From: an uncultured bacterium
GTDB taxonomy: Bacteria; Bacillota; Clostridia; Lachnospirales; Lachnospiraceae
Direction: 5' to 3'
Assembly: GCA_905216215.1 (NCBI GenBank)
Contig: CAJMSZ010000003.1
Location: 1-64,000, forward strand
DNA length: 64,000 nt
The position numbers and the translations under genes were made by a program. The first letter of the stretch is position 1. Each line of letters opens with the position of its first letter. Shown here piece by piece: positions 42,732 through 51,518 of this stretch. A model generated the notes under the pieces. That model had not been told where the DNA came from, did not search any database, and saw nothing but the letters and a program-made list of their open reading frames with translations.

Positions 42732-43787
42732 ATGAAAGTTGTAGTATTAGCCGGTGGGCTTAGCACAGAAAGAGACGTATCGCTTACTTCCGGTGCAAGC
42801 ATTTGCCGCGCATTAAAAGAACGAGGACACCGCACACTGTTGTTAGATGTATTTATGGGTCTTCCGAATGCACCGGCAAACTTGGAAGAAGTCTTCGACC
42901 TTCCGGACAGCAATCTGAAAATTGCAGAAGGAATCAAGACCACAGAGCCGGATCTGGAGGCTGTAAAGGCTTCTCGCGAAGATAAGTCAGACTGCTTCTT
43001 CGGTCCAAATGTAATCGAAATCTGCCGTCTTGCAGATATCGCATTTTTGGGACTTCATGGTGGTTATGGTGAAGACGGAAGACTTCAGGCTGCCTTTGAT
43101 TTACTTGGAATCAAATACACAGGACCAGACTCTCTGGGAAATGCACTTGCCATGGATAAAAGCGTAACGAAACAGATTTTCAAAATGAACCATATTCCGA
43201 CTCCGGAAGGAACCTGGTTATATGCAAAATCAAAAGACAAACCACTGTCTGATTTTGGTCTTTCCCTGCCCGTTGTTGTAAAGCCTTGTTCCGGTGGCTC
43301 CAGTATCGGAGTGTACATCTGCCACACAGAAGAAGACTACCGCGCTGCACTGGATGCTTCTTTCCCACAGGAACAATGCGTCGTTATAGAAAAATACATC
43401 AAGGGCCGTGAATTTGCCTGCGGCATCATTGATGGAAAAGCACTTCCTGTAATCGAAATTGTACCGAAGAGCGGATTCTTTGATTACGCCAACAAATATC
43501 AGGATGGATGCACAGAAGAAATCTGTCCGGCCAACATTCCAGAGGAAATTGAACAGAAAATGCGTAAAGCAACCGAGCGCGCATTTAACGCATTAAAATT
43601 AAACGTATATTCACGTGCGGATTTTCTTTTAGATGATAAGGGAAACATCTACTGTCTGGAAGTCAACACACTTCCCGGCATGACTCCGGCCAGCCTTCTT
43701 CCAAAAGAAGCTGCTTATACCGGTATCGAATATCCTGAGCTTTGTGATTTGATCATCGAGAAATCACTGGATGCCAGATATCGTTAA
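42732..43787 (+). CDS. ddl: D-alanine--D-alanine ligase
   Basis: Makes the D-Ala-D-Ala dipeptide for peptidoglycan. The 351 residues have the ATP-grasp features KPCSGGSSIGVYI, VVIEKYIKGREFACGI, and the metal-binding CLEVNTLPGMTPASL at the end. The omega-loop FFDYANKYQDG keeps the Tyr associated with D-Ala specificity, so this is not a D-lactate-type Van ligase. The start at 42732 has GAGGAG 8 bases upstream; the ATG 6 bases earlier overlaps pncB's stop. The segment around residues 30-80 is longer than in short Ddl proteins. It precedes murF by 17 bases. Confidence 0.95.
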   Translation: MKVVVLAGGLSTERDVSLTSGASICRALKERGHRTLLLDVFMGLPNAPANLEEVFDLPDSNLKIAEGIKTTEPDLEAVKASREDKSDCFFGPNVIEICRLADIAFLGLHGGYGEDGRLQAAFDLLGIKYTGPDSLGNALAMDKSVTKQIFKMNHIPTPEGTWLYAKSKDKPLSDFGLSLPVVVKPCSGGSSIGVYICHTEEDYRAALDASFPQEQCVVIEKYIKGREFACGIIDGKALPVIEIVPKSGFFDYANKYQDGCTEEICPANIPEEIEQKMRKATERAFNALKLNVYSRADFLLDDKGNIYCLEVNTLPGMTPASLLPKEAAYTGIEYPELCDLIIEKSLDARYR

Positions 43788-43804
43788 GAAATGAGGCTCT
43801 GAGT

Positions 43805-45184
43805 ATGAAACAAATGACGTTACAAAATATCACTGCTGCCTGCCATGGTACATACTATGGCAGTCAGACTTTATTATCGAAAGAAATCGGTGGGATTGCC
43901 ATAGACAGTCGCAAAGTTGAACAAAACTTTCTCTTTGTTCCTCTCAAAGGTGCCCGTGTAGATGGACATAAGTTTATTCCTCAGGTAATGGAAAATGGTG
44001 CACTGGCCACTTTGTCTGAAGAATGCCTGGAGAATGTGCCGTATCCTTATATTCTGGTACAGTCCTGTGAGCAGGCACTTGCGGATTTATCTGCATTTTA
44101 TCGCAGCACACTAGACCTCAAAGTAGTGGGAATTACCGGAAGCGTCGGCAAAACCAGCACGAAAGAAACCATTGCTTCTGTGCTTTCTCAGAAATACAAG
44201 GTCCTGAAAACCGAGGGAAACCACAATAATGAAATCGGTGTGCCACTGACTGTATTTTCCATCACAGAAGAGCACGAAGTAGCCGTACTGGAAATAGGAA
44301 TCGATCATCCGGGAGATATGCATAAGCTTGGTCCCATCACCAGACCGGATATTGCCGTGATTACCAATATTGGTCTTGCCCATCTAGAAAATTTTGGAAC
44401 ACGAGAAGGTACATTAAAGGCAAAAACAGAGATTTTCGAATACCTAAACCCAAATGCCACTGTGATTTTAAACGGTGATGATGATAAGCTTTCTACAGTT
44501 TCAACCGTTCAGGGAAAAGCTCCCGTATTTTTTGGTCTTTCTGATACGCTTCCTGCGTATGCAGATGAAATCAAAGATTTAGGACTTCTGGGAACAGACT
44601 GCACTTTACATCTCCCCGCAGGAGAGATTCGTGTACATATTCCGATACCTGGAAAACACATGATTTACAATGCACTTGCCGGTGCCTGCACAGGACTGGC
44701 ACTTGGCCTTTCTCTTGAAGAAATCAAGGCAGGACTCGCTGCACTACGCACAATTTCAGGACGTACAAACCTGATTCAGACAGACTCTTTGTTGATTATT
44801 GATGACTGTTATAATGCCAATCCAATCTCCACCATGTCTTCACTTGACATTCTTTCCACAGCAAAAGGTCGTACCGTGGCTGTACTCGGAGATATGTTTG
44901 AACTTGGTGCAAACGAGAAAGAGCTTCACTACAATACCGGAGCGCATGCCTCTCAAGATAAAATTGATGTTATTTGTTGTATCGGAGAACTTTCAAAAAA
45001 CACCTACAGTGGAGCAAAAGCATACGAAAATGGAAATAATATCCTTTATTTTGAAACAAAACAAGAGTTTCTTGATAAGCTTCCTAATGTGGTAAAAAAA
45101 GGGGACACCATTCTGGTAAAAGCTTCCCATAGCATGGAATTTCCAGAAATTGTGGAATCCTTACAACAATTAAAGTTATCATAA
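43805..45184 (+). CDS. murF: UDP-N-acetylmuramoyl-tripeptide--D-alanyl-D-alanine ligase
   Basis: Attaches D-Ala-D-Ala, the product of the preceding gene, to the UDP-MurNAc-tripeptide. The 459 residues have GIAIDSRKVEQNFLFVPLKG, the ATP site GITGSVGKTSTKE near 110, EGNHNNEIGVPLT and the C-terminal DDCYNANPISTMSSLD near 335. A strong terminator follows. Confidence 0.96.
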   Translation: MKQMTLQNITAACHGTYYGSQTLLSKEIGGIAIDSRKVEQNFLFVPLKGARVDGHKFIPQVMENGALATLSEECLENVPYPYILVQSCEQALADLSAFYRSTLDLKVVGITGSVGKTSTKETIASVLSQKYKVLKTEGNHNNEIGVPLTVFSITEEHEVAVLEIGIDHPGDMHKLGPITRPDIAVITNIGLAHLENFGTREGTLKAKTEIFEYLNPNATVILNGDDDKLSTVSTVQGKAPVFFGLSDTLPAYADEIKDLGLLGTDCTLHLPAGEIRVHIPIPGKHMIYNALAGACTGLALGLSLEEIKAGLAALRTISGRTNLIQTDSLLIIDDCYNANPISTMSSLDILSTAKGRTVAVLGDMFELGANEKELHYNTGAHASQDKIDVICCIGELSKNTYSGAKAYENGNNILYFETKQEFLDKLPNVVKKGDTILVKASHSMEFPEIVESLQQLKLS

Positions 45185-45198
45185 TATTGATGAAAACC

Positions 45199-45229
45199 GA
45201 AAAGGACCAGCCTCAAAGCCGGTCCTTTT
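45199..45229 (+). terminator. Terminator after murF
   Basis: AAAAGGACC, 12-base loop, GGTCCTTTT, a 9-bp perfect stem. Confidence 0.85.
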
Positions 45230-45235
45230 CATTTA

Positions 45236-45336
45236 CGCGAGCAACGAGCCAAAGTCCGTGCTTGCACGAGACCTTGGCGACTGCCGCGATAACTTGAGAA
45301 ACTCGCGAAGCGTGTTTCTCGTAGTTGCAAAACTAC
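45236..45336. repeat. GC-rich palindromic intergenic element
   Basis: About 100 bases with three consecutive hairpins. The first is CCAAAGTCCGTGC (45249-45261) with GCACGAGACCTTGG (45264-45277), enclosed by CGCG ends. The second is GAGAAAC (45296-45302) with GTTTCTC (45314-45320), extended by CGC-GAA-GCG. The third is GTAGTT-GCAA-AACTAC (45321-45336) with a GNRA-type loop. The base composition is far richer in G and C than the flanks. It looks like a dispersed REP/MITE-type unit; only one copy is in the window. Confidence 0.6.
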
Positions 45337-45339
45337 ATT

Positions 45340-45981
45340 TTAAAACTTTAATATAATTTTCTTTTTGTTCATGTCAATAATACCTTCCTGCCGCATCTTA
45401 GACAGTTCATTCGAAAGCACACTGCGATTCACACACAAATACTCTGCCATCTGCTGCTGATTCATATTTAAATGAATCTCATTGCTTCCTTCCTTTTCCC
45501 TCTGTATATCGAAGAATCTCATTATCCGCTCTCGGATTCCTTTTTTAGAAAGAATCTCAATCTGATACATCTGCCAGACATATTCATCCTGCAATTTCTG
45601 CATAAGGATACACAAAAGTTCCTTACAATAGTGAGACTTTAAAATACTGCTCCAACTTATGAGAAGAATCTGACACTCTTCCTGACACACATAGCTCATT
45701 GAAGCCGACGCATCTGTCGCAATCCCATCCAGTGCAAAAATTTCTCCTGCATCCACAATCTGCAGGATACTCTTATTCCCGTTCCAGTAGTGTTTCTCCC
45801 CTCTTATCATCCCGCTTTTTAAAATACAGAGCCACTCCATATCATCACCTTCATAAAAAAGTGTTGTCTCTTTTTCACCTTTTCTTTCTGTAATTACCAG
45901 GGACGCCAGAGCCTTCTCCCACTCCGCTCTGCTTATTTTCTGAAACAATCCGCTCTTAACAACCTCATCTAAATATTGCAT
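45340..45981 (-). CDS. Crp/Fnr-family transcriptional regulator
   Basis: A 213-residue regulator. A cyclic-nucleotide-binding-like beta barrel (about 20-120, ETTLFYEGDDMEWLCILKSG, ILQIVDAGEIFAL) is followed by a winged helix-turn-helix (about 165-205, NQQQMAEYLCVNRSVLSNEL). The canonical cAMP-binding arginine motif is not present and there is no Fnr-type N-terminal cysteine cluster, so the signal is unknown. It lies 17 bases after the YitT gene on the same strand. Confidence 0.9.
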   Translation of the reverse strand: MQYLDEVVKSGLFQKISRAEWEKALASLVITERKGEKETTLFYEGDDMEWLCILKSGMIRGEKHYWNGNKSILQIVDAGEIFALDGIATDASASMSYVCQEECQILLISWSSILKSHYCKELLCILMQKLQDEYVWQMYQIEILSKKGIRERIMRFFDIQREKEGSNEIHLNMNQQQMAEYLCVNRSVLSNELSKMRQEGIIDMNKKKIILKF

Positions 45982-45998
45982 CCTTCTTTTCCGTCACT

Positions 45999-46895
45999 TT
46001 ATGTCAATCTCTTTTCATAGTTACCATTTACAACATTACATCCTTCATCCAGTATCACAAAGGCTTTCGGGTCAATGGATTTCACAAGCTGTTTCATCTG
46101 ATGGATTTCATATTTAGAAATCATTGTTACCATGACATTGGTCTCATCATTTGTATAAGCTCCGACACCTTCCCACTTCGTTACCCCACGATGCATCTCA
46201 TCCATAATCTTCTGGTCTACTCCGTCTTTCTTTGTGAAAATCAATACCTTCACACAGATATTCTGCACATGTACCTTATCGCAAGCCAAAGCAAATATAA
46301 CTCCATATATTAACGAATATATCACTATTTCGATATCAAAGAGGAAAAAACAGATTCCATAAACAAAGGCATTTACCATCATACCTACATTTCCCACACT
46401 GATAGAAGGAAATTCTTTTGTGATATACATTCCAAGCATTTCCTGTCCACCACCGGAATTTCCGCCGCGCAGAACAAGACCTGTTCCACCACCTGCTATA
46501 ATACCGCCCACAATACACGCTGTAAGATAATCCGAGATAACCGGTGCCTTTGGAACCGGTATCAGTGTCTGACTCAAAGACTGAATCAGGATTACAATCA
46601 TGGAACGGACCAAGAACGACTTTCCAACCTTCTTCCAGGCCAACAGACAAAGCGGTAAATTAATGAACCAGAAGACGATTCCTGTAATATCCGTCTGTCC
46701 CAAAGACAAATGAAAGACCGTTACAATCAATGTGCGCAACAATTGCGCAATTCCCATAAATCCGCCATTGTACAGATTCAGTGGAAGAATAAACACATTT
46801 ACTCCAAGCGCAAAACAAAATGCGCCAAAACTGGATAGCAGTAACCCCTTAAGCTGTCTGTCTACTTCTTTTTTCTTTGTTATTTTCTGTGACAT
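45999..46895 (-). CDS. YitT family membrane protein (DUF161/DUF2179)
   Basis: A 298-residue protein with about five or six N-terminal membrane helices. Landmarks are GLLLSSFGAFCFALGVNVFI, LNLYNGGFMGIAQL and GGIIAGGGTGLVLRGGNSGG. A cytosolic DUF2179 domain occupies about 215-298 (YTNDETNVMVTMISKYEIHQ). The family has no settled function. It is transcribed together with the downstream Crp-type regulator gene. Confidence 0.92.
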   Translation of the reverse strand: MSQKITKKKEVDRQLKGLLLSSFGAFCFALGVNVFILPLNLYNGGFMGIAQLLRTLIVTVFHLSLGQTDITGIVFWFINLPLCLLAWKKVGKSFLVRSMIVILIQSLSQTLIPVPKAPVISDYLTACIVGGIIAGGGTGLVLRGGNSGGGQEMLGMYITKEFPSISVGNVGMMVNAFVYGICFFLFDIEIVIYSLIYGVIFALACDKVHVQNICVKVLIFTKKDGVDQKIMDEMHRGVTKWEGVGAYTNDETNVMVTMISKYEIHQMKQLVKSIDPKAFVILDEGCNVVNGNYEKRLT

Positions 46896-46974
46896 GATTC
46901 CTTTCCTCTCTCACTCACTATTCTCATTTATAAACACGCTGAAATCATAGCATAGATTAGAAACTTACGCAACC

Positions 46975-47013
46975 AAAAAGGACTGTCCCCAGGATACTTC
47001 CCAGTTACAGTCC
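46975..47013 (-). terminator. Terminator after spoVG
   Basis: On the minus strand GGACTGT (47007-47013) pairs with ACAGTCC (46980-46986), followed by TTTTT. Confidence 0.8.
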
Positions 47014-47031
47014 TCCCTACATTGACCTCGC

Positions 47032-47340
47032 TTAAGCCTCTGCTTCTTCTGCCTCTTCTTCAGATTCCACTGTTGCTTCCTCCAGTTCCACTGTCTCCTC
47101 ATACTTTGCCAGAATCAAGTTTTGCATATTCTCTCTTGTTCCGGAATTAATCGGATGTGCAATATCCCTGTATTCTCCATCTGCTGATTTCTTACTTGGC
47201 ATTGCAATAAAAAGTCCCTTTTCGCCCTCTATTACTTTGATATCATGAACTACAAATTCTTCATCTAAAGTAATAGAGGCCACCGCCTTCAGCTTTCCTT
47301 CCTTTGCCACTCTTCTCACTCGTACATCTGTAATCTGCAT
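47032..47340 (-). CDS. spoVG: Septation/sporulation regulator SpoVG
   Basis: Small nucleic-acid-binding regulator. The 102 residues start QITDVRVRRV, followed by KLKAVASITLDEEFVVHDIK, GLFIAMPSKKSADGEYRDIA and HPINSGTREN, all hallmark SpoVG segments. A Glu/Ala-rich C-terminal tail (about 85-102) is variable in the family. It begins 41 bases after glgD with no terminator seen between, so it may be co-transcribed with glgC-glgD. Confidence 0.96.
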   Translation of the reverse strand: MQITDVRVRRVAKEGKLKAVASITLDEEFVVHDIKVIEGEKGLFIAMPSKKSADGEYRDIAHPINSGTRENMQNLILAKYEETVELEEATVESEEEAEEAEA

Positions 47341-47381
47341 CTTATTGTTCCCCTTTCGCCAATGCCTTAACCTCTCATTTT

Positions 47382-48500
47382 TTATAATTCGTATCTCTCT
47401 CCGTCTTCTACTACAATTCGGATACCTCCTCCGCTGACATAGCGCGCATTCGCCCGAATCGTACTCCGACTTTCAACAATACAATTTTCAATATAAGTAT
47501 TATCACCCAGATAAACATCGTTCAAAATAATTGAATTCCGAATCACACAATTATTTCCAACAAATACCTTTTTAAACAGAACAGAATTTTCCACTGTCCC
47601 ATTAATGATACATCCACTGGAAACCAGACTGTTCTTTACCGCCGCCCCCGGATTATATTTCGCCGGCGGCAAATCAGTAACCTTCGAATAAACAGCCGGG
47701 TATTCATGCCAGAAATACTTACGCACTTCCGGCTTCAGGAAATCCATATTTGTCTGATAATATGCGTCCACTGTCGCAATATTGCACCAATAATCATCTA
47801 TCTTATAAGCACAAATTCTTTTCAAATTCTTATATCGAATTAAAATATCTCTCACAAAATCGTATTTCTTTTCTACTGCACTCTGTTCAATCAAATCAAT
47901 CAGCATTCTTCTTCTGATGATATAGATACCAGTCGAAATCAAATACGAATCCGGTGATGATGTTTTTTCCTCGAATTCAACAATCCGCATTTCATCATCT
48001 ACCTTGACGGTTCCAAAACGGCTAAAGTCCGTATCCGGTTCCATCTCTTTACATACCACGGTAATATCTGCCTTCGTATCCATATGATATTCCAATACTT
48101 TGCTGTAATCCAGCTTATACACCGCATCTCCTGATGTAATAATAACATATGGTTCATGACATCTCTTCAGAAAATCCAGGTTCTGGTAAATTGCATCCGC
48201 AGTCCCCCGATACCAGTCTTCGTTCTCCTTTGTGATTGTTGGCGGAAATACATAAAGTCCTCCCTGTTTTCTTCCGAAATCCCACCATTTGGAAGAATTA
48301 AGATGTTCATTTAAAGAACGGGAATTGTACTGTGTAAGTACGGCAACCTTATTCACATGTGAATTGGCCATGTTACTAAGTGCAAAATCAATGCTACGGT
48401 AACTTCCCGCTATAGGCATAGCTGCCACTGCACGTCTGTATGTAAGTTCCTGCAGTTTACTACTGTCTCCGCCTGCTAAGATAATTCCCACTGCTCTCAT
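47382..48500 (-). CDS. glgD: Glucose-1-phosphate adenylyltransferase regulatory subunit
   Basis: Partner of GlgC in Firmicutes. The 372 residues resemble ADP-glucose pyrophosphorylases (IILAGGDSSKLQELTYRRAV at the N-terminus, left-handed beta-helix hexapeptides at about 290-365). However, the catalytic RAKPA segment of GlgC is replaced by RRAVA, in keeping with a regulatory rather than catalytic subunit. The start overlaps the glgC stop by 4 bases (ATGA). Confidence 0.95.
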   Translation of the reverse strand: MRAVGIILAGGDSSKLQELTYRRAVAAMPIAGSYRSIDFALSNMANSHVNKVAVLTQYNSRSLNEHLNSSKWWDFGRKQGGLYVFPPTITKENEDWYRGTADAIYQNLDFLKRCHEPYVIITSGDAVYKLDYSKVLEYHMDTKADITVVCKEMEPDTDFSRFGTVKVDDEMRIVEFEEKTSSPDSYLISTGIYIIRRRMLIDLIEQSAVEKKYDFVRDILIRYKNLKRICAYKIDDYWCNIATVDAYYQTNMDFLKPEVRKYFWHEYPAVYSKVTDLPPAKYNPGAAVKNSLVSSGCIINGTVENSVLFKKVFVGNNCVIRNSIILNDVYLGDNTYIENCIVESRSTIRANARYVSGGGIRIVVEDGERYEL

Positions 48501-49774
48501 GATCTGTCACCCGCCTTTATCAACGTTCCTCCACTCTCGAGGATATTATCTACATAATCCTCCCTTGTTGTCAGTCCGCTAATTGCTGTATTCTTTCCAA
48601 TCTGCACTCCATCTGGTATAATGGAATTTTCTCCCACAACAGCCAGTTCGGAATTATAGATATCTGGCCGGAATTTATTCGGAGCATCGCTACCGATTCC
48701 CATGATAACATGCTCGCCAATCCGGGCCCCTTCCGCAATAATCGCCTTATCGATTACACAGCCTGCGCCAATCACTGCATCCTTCATGATAATAGAATCT
48801 CTCACAACTGCTCCGGCTTCTATCATAACATCGGAACCAACCACACAATTTTCCAATTTTCCATGTATCTCAGTGCCATCACCGATAATGCATCTCGAAA
48901 CAGAAGCCTCCGCCGCCACATACTGTGGTGGAATAGAGTCACTTCTCGTATAAATCTGCCAGAATTCTTCATACAGGTTAAATTCCGGAATGATGTCAAT
49001 CAACTCCATATTGGCTTCCCAATAAGAACTTAAGGTACCTACATCCTTCCAATAGCCATTGTACTCATAAGCAAACATCCGCTTTCCTTGTTTATGGCAA
49101 TATGGAATGATATGTTTGCCGAAATCACACCCCGGTTCATCTGAAAGAGAAATCAATGCCTCTTTTAAGACCTGCCAGCTAAAAATATAAATTCCCATAG
49201 ATGCCAGATTACTGCGCGGATTTTCCGGCTTCTCCTCGAATTCGGTAATCTGCTTCTTCTCATCCGTGATCACAATTCCAAACCGGCTTGCCTCCTCAAT
49301 CGGAACCGGCATAGCCGCAATTGTCACATCTGCGTGATTTGCCTTGTGAAAATCCAACATCACTTCATAGTCCATCTTATAAATGTGGTCACCTGACAAG
49401 ATCAACACATAGTCAGGATGATAAGATTCCATATAATCCAGATTCTGATATATGGCATTCGCTGTTCCTGTATACCACTCACTACTTGTACTTTTTTCGT
49501 ACGGTGGAAGAATCGACACACCTCCGACATTACGGTCCAAATCCCACGGAATACCAATTCCAATATGAGTATTCAGTCTGAATGGCTGATACTGGGTCAA
49601 CACACCTACCGTATCAACTCCCGAGTTAATACAATTACTGAGCGGGAAATCAATAATTCGGTATTTTCCCCCAAATGCAACAGCCGGCTTTGCAACTTTA
49701 GCAGTCAAAATCCCCAGCCTGCTTCCCTGCCCTCCTGCAAGAAGCATTGCTATCATTTCTTTTTTGACCATCAT
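48497..49774 (-). CDS. glgC: Glucose-1-phosphate adenylyltransferase catalytic subunit
   Basis: Makes ADP-glucose for glycogen synthesis. The 425 residues have the activator/nucleotide site MLLAGGQGSRLGILT, VAKPAVAFGGKYRIIDFPL, SGDHIYKMDYEVM and FEEKPENPRSNLASMGIY, then a C-terminal beta-helix domain (about 300-415). The ATG (49774 or 49771) follows AGAGGTGAG. It is coupled to glgD by a 4-base overlap. No glgA or glgB in the window. Confidence 0.96.
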   Translation of the reverse strand: MMVKKEMIAMLLAGGQGSRLGILTAKVAKPAVAFGGKYRIIDFPLSNCINSGVDTVGVLTQYQPFRLNTHIGIGIPWDLDRNVGGVSILPPYEKSTSSEWYTGTANAIYQNLDYMESYHPDYVLILSGDHIYKMDYEVMLDFHKANHADVTIAAMPVPIEEASRFGIVITDEKKQITEFEEKPENPRSNLASMGIYIFSWQVLKEALISLSDEPGCDFGKHIIPYCHKQGKRMFAYEYNGYWKDVGTLSSYWEANMELIDIIPEFNLYEEFWQIYTRSDSIPPQYVAAEASVSRCIIGDGTEIHGKLENCVVGSDVMIEAGAVVRDSIIMKDAVIGAGCVIDKAIIAEGARIGEHVIMGIGSDAPNKFRPDIYNSELAVVGENSIIPDGVQIGKNTAISGLTTREDYVDNILESGGTLIKAGDRS

Positions 49775-49803
49775 CTCACCTCTTCCCAGTAAAGGATATG
49801 TCC

Positions 49804-49832
49804 ATTATAGCATATTTTGCAAATATAGTGAA
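49804..49832 (-). promoter_or_regulatory. Sigma-A promoter of glgC-glgD
   Basis: On the minus strand TTCACT (49827-49832), 17 bases, perfect TATAAT (49804-49809). Confidence 0.7.
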
Positions 49833-49897
49833 CATAATCTATAAATTAATTTTCTGTCACACACTTTTTTTATACATATCTGACAAAAAGAAATGGC

Positions 49898-49926
49898 TTG
49901 GTTTTTTTTACGTATATGTATATAAT
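49898..49926 (+). promoter_or_regulatory. Sigma-A promoter of murC
   Basis: TTGGTT (49898-49903), 17 bases, TATAAT (49921-49926), about 90 bases before the start codon. The leader shows no recognised element. Confidence 0.65.
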
Positions 49927-50016
49927 ATATAGGAGTAGCTTTTTAAATATGACTATAATTTTTTCAAATATTCCGCAGTACAGCATCTGCACGCGGATAG
50001 AACAGGAAGTGTAATA

Positions 50017-51393
50017 ATGTATAAAATAGACTTTAACAGACCTTGCCATGTTCATTTTATCGGCATTGGTGGAATCAGCATGAGCGGACTGGCTGAGATT
50101 CTTCTGGAAGAAGGTTTTACTGTATCTGGCTCCGACTCAAAGGAGACCCCTTTAACGGATCATCTTACTAGAAATGGAGCCCGGGTATTCTATGGTCAGA
50201 AGGCCGCAAATATCATCCCCGGAATTGATGTAGTGGTATACACGGCCGCAATTCACGAGGACAATGAAGAATACAAAGAAGCAAAGCTTCAGAAGCTTCC
50301 AATGCTCTCAAGAGCAGAGCTTCTCGGCCAGCTTATGAGAAATTACGATATTTCTATTGCAATTTCCGGAACACACGGAAAAACAACCACTACCTCCATG
50401 ATGTCACACATTCTGTTAGATGGAGAACTTGACCCTACTATCTCTGTAGGCGGAATCTTAAAAGCAATTGGAGGAAATATCCGTGTTGGAAAATCTGAAT
50501 ATTTTGTAACAGAAGCCTGTGAATACACCAACAGCTTTCTGCATCTTTTCCCAAAAATCGGAGTCATACTGAACATTGATGCAGACCATCTTGATTTCTT
50601 TAAAGATTTGGACGATATCCGCCACTCTTTCCGCAGGTTTGCAGAACTTTTACCGAAAGACGGAACCCTTGTTATCAATAGTGAAATTCCGAATCTGTCT
50701 GAAATAACTGCGGGGCTTTCATGCAAGGTTGTTACTTTCGGATGTCCGGATTCTGACTATAGTGCTGCTGATATCAGTTACAATGAATTAGGAAATGCTT
50801 CCTTTACGGTAGTAAAAAACGGAACACCGGCAGAACACATTACCCTTTCTGTAGGTGGAAAACATAATATTTACAATGCTTTGTCTGTAATTGCAGTATC
50901 AGATTTACTTGGAGTTCCAACAGAGCATATTCAAAATGGGCTTGCTTCCTTCCATGGAACAGACCGTCGTTTCCAATATAAAGGAACCTTGAATGGGATT
51001 ACAGTCATTGATGACTATGCCCACCATCCTACCGAAATTGCTGCTACGCTTACAACGGCTGAGCACTACCCTCACCGGGAGCTCTGGTGTATTTTCCAGC
51101 CACACACTTATTCAAGAACCAAGTCCCTGTTCTCCGAATTTGCATCCGCACTTTCCAAAGCACAGCACTTGATTCTTGCCGATATTTACGCAGCCCGTGA
51201 GACGGATACTCTTGGTGTTTCTTCTGAACAGCTTGCAAATGCTGCCCGGGAACTTGGTTGTGACGCAGTTTACCTTCCAGACTTTTCCTCTATTGAAGAC
51301 TATGTCCTGACTCACTGCAAGGAAGGCGACCTTCTTATCACAATGGGTGCCGGAGATGTAGTAAATATTGGAGAAGAATTACTGCAAAAATAG
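50017..51393 (+). CDS. murC: UDP-N-acetylmuramate--L-alanine ligase
   Basis: First amino-acid ligase of peptidoglycan precursor synthesis. The 458 residues have the N-terminal VHFIGIGGISMSGLAEIL, the P-loop ISGTHGKTTTTSMM near 115, TEACEYTNSFLHL, then YAHHPTEIAATL near 330 and IFQPHTYSRTK. Monocistronic by appearance; murF and ddl are 6 kb upstream on the same strand. Confidence 0.97.
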   Translation: MYKIDFNRPCHVHFIGIGGISMSGLAEILLEEGFTVSGSDSKETPLTDHLTRNGARVFYGQKAANIIPGIDVVVYTAAIHEDNEEYKEAKLQKLPMLSRAELLGQLMRNYDISIAISGTHGKTTTTSMMSHILLDGELDPTISVGGILKAIGGNIRVGKSEYFVTEACEYTNSFLHLFPKIGVILNIDADHLDFFKDLDDIRHSFRRFAELLPKDGTLVINSEIPNLSEITAGLSCKVVTFGCPDSDYSAADISYNELGNASFTVVKNGTPAEHITLSVGGKHNIYNALSVIAVSDLLGVPTEHIQNGLASFHGTDRRFQYKGTLNGITVIDDYAHHPTEIAATLTTAEHYPHRELWCIFQPHTYSRTKSLFSEFASALSKAQHLILADIYAARETDTLGVSSEQLANAARELGCDAVYLPDFSSIEDYVLTHCKEGDLLITMGAGDVVNIGEELLQK

Positions 51394-51435
51394 TTATCCA
51401 CATTATCCACATAGGTTATACCGGATTTATCAACA
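51394..51435. promoter_or_regulatory. DnaA-box cluster upstream of the dnaD/dnaI pair
   Basis: Two perfect TTATCCACA boxes abut head to tail (51394-51402 and 51403-51411), and a one-mismatch TTATCAACA follows at 51427-51435. They begin at the last bases of the murC stop region, about 80-125 bases before the dnaD-like start. A TATACT at 51489-51494 is a possible -10 for the operon. Binding by DnaA is inferred from the consensus. Confidence 0.7.
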
Positions 51436-51518
51436 AAAAATCGGGCTTTTAAGGGAAATAACTCTTTTTTTCCACGCAACAATAATGTTATACTTGAGTA
51501 GCGAAAGGAGTGGGAAAA

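Noticed and set aside
42732..43787. Van-type D-Ala-D-Lac or D-Ala-D-Ser ligase
   Set aside because: The omega-loop keeps the Tyr of D-Ala-D-Ala ligases, and the neighbours are ordinary murF/pncB genes, with no vanH or vanX.
51394..51435. Chromosomal origin of replication
   Set aside because: Only three boxes, no dnaA/dnaN genes nearby and no extended AT-rich unwinding region; regulatory boxes are the simpler reading.
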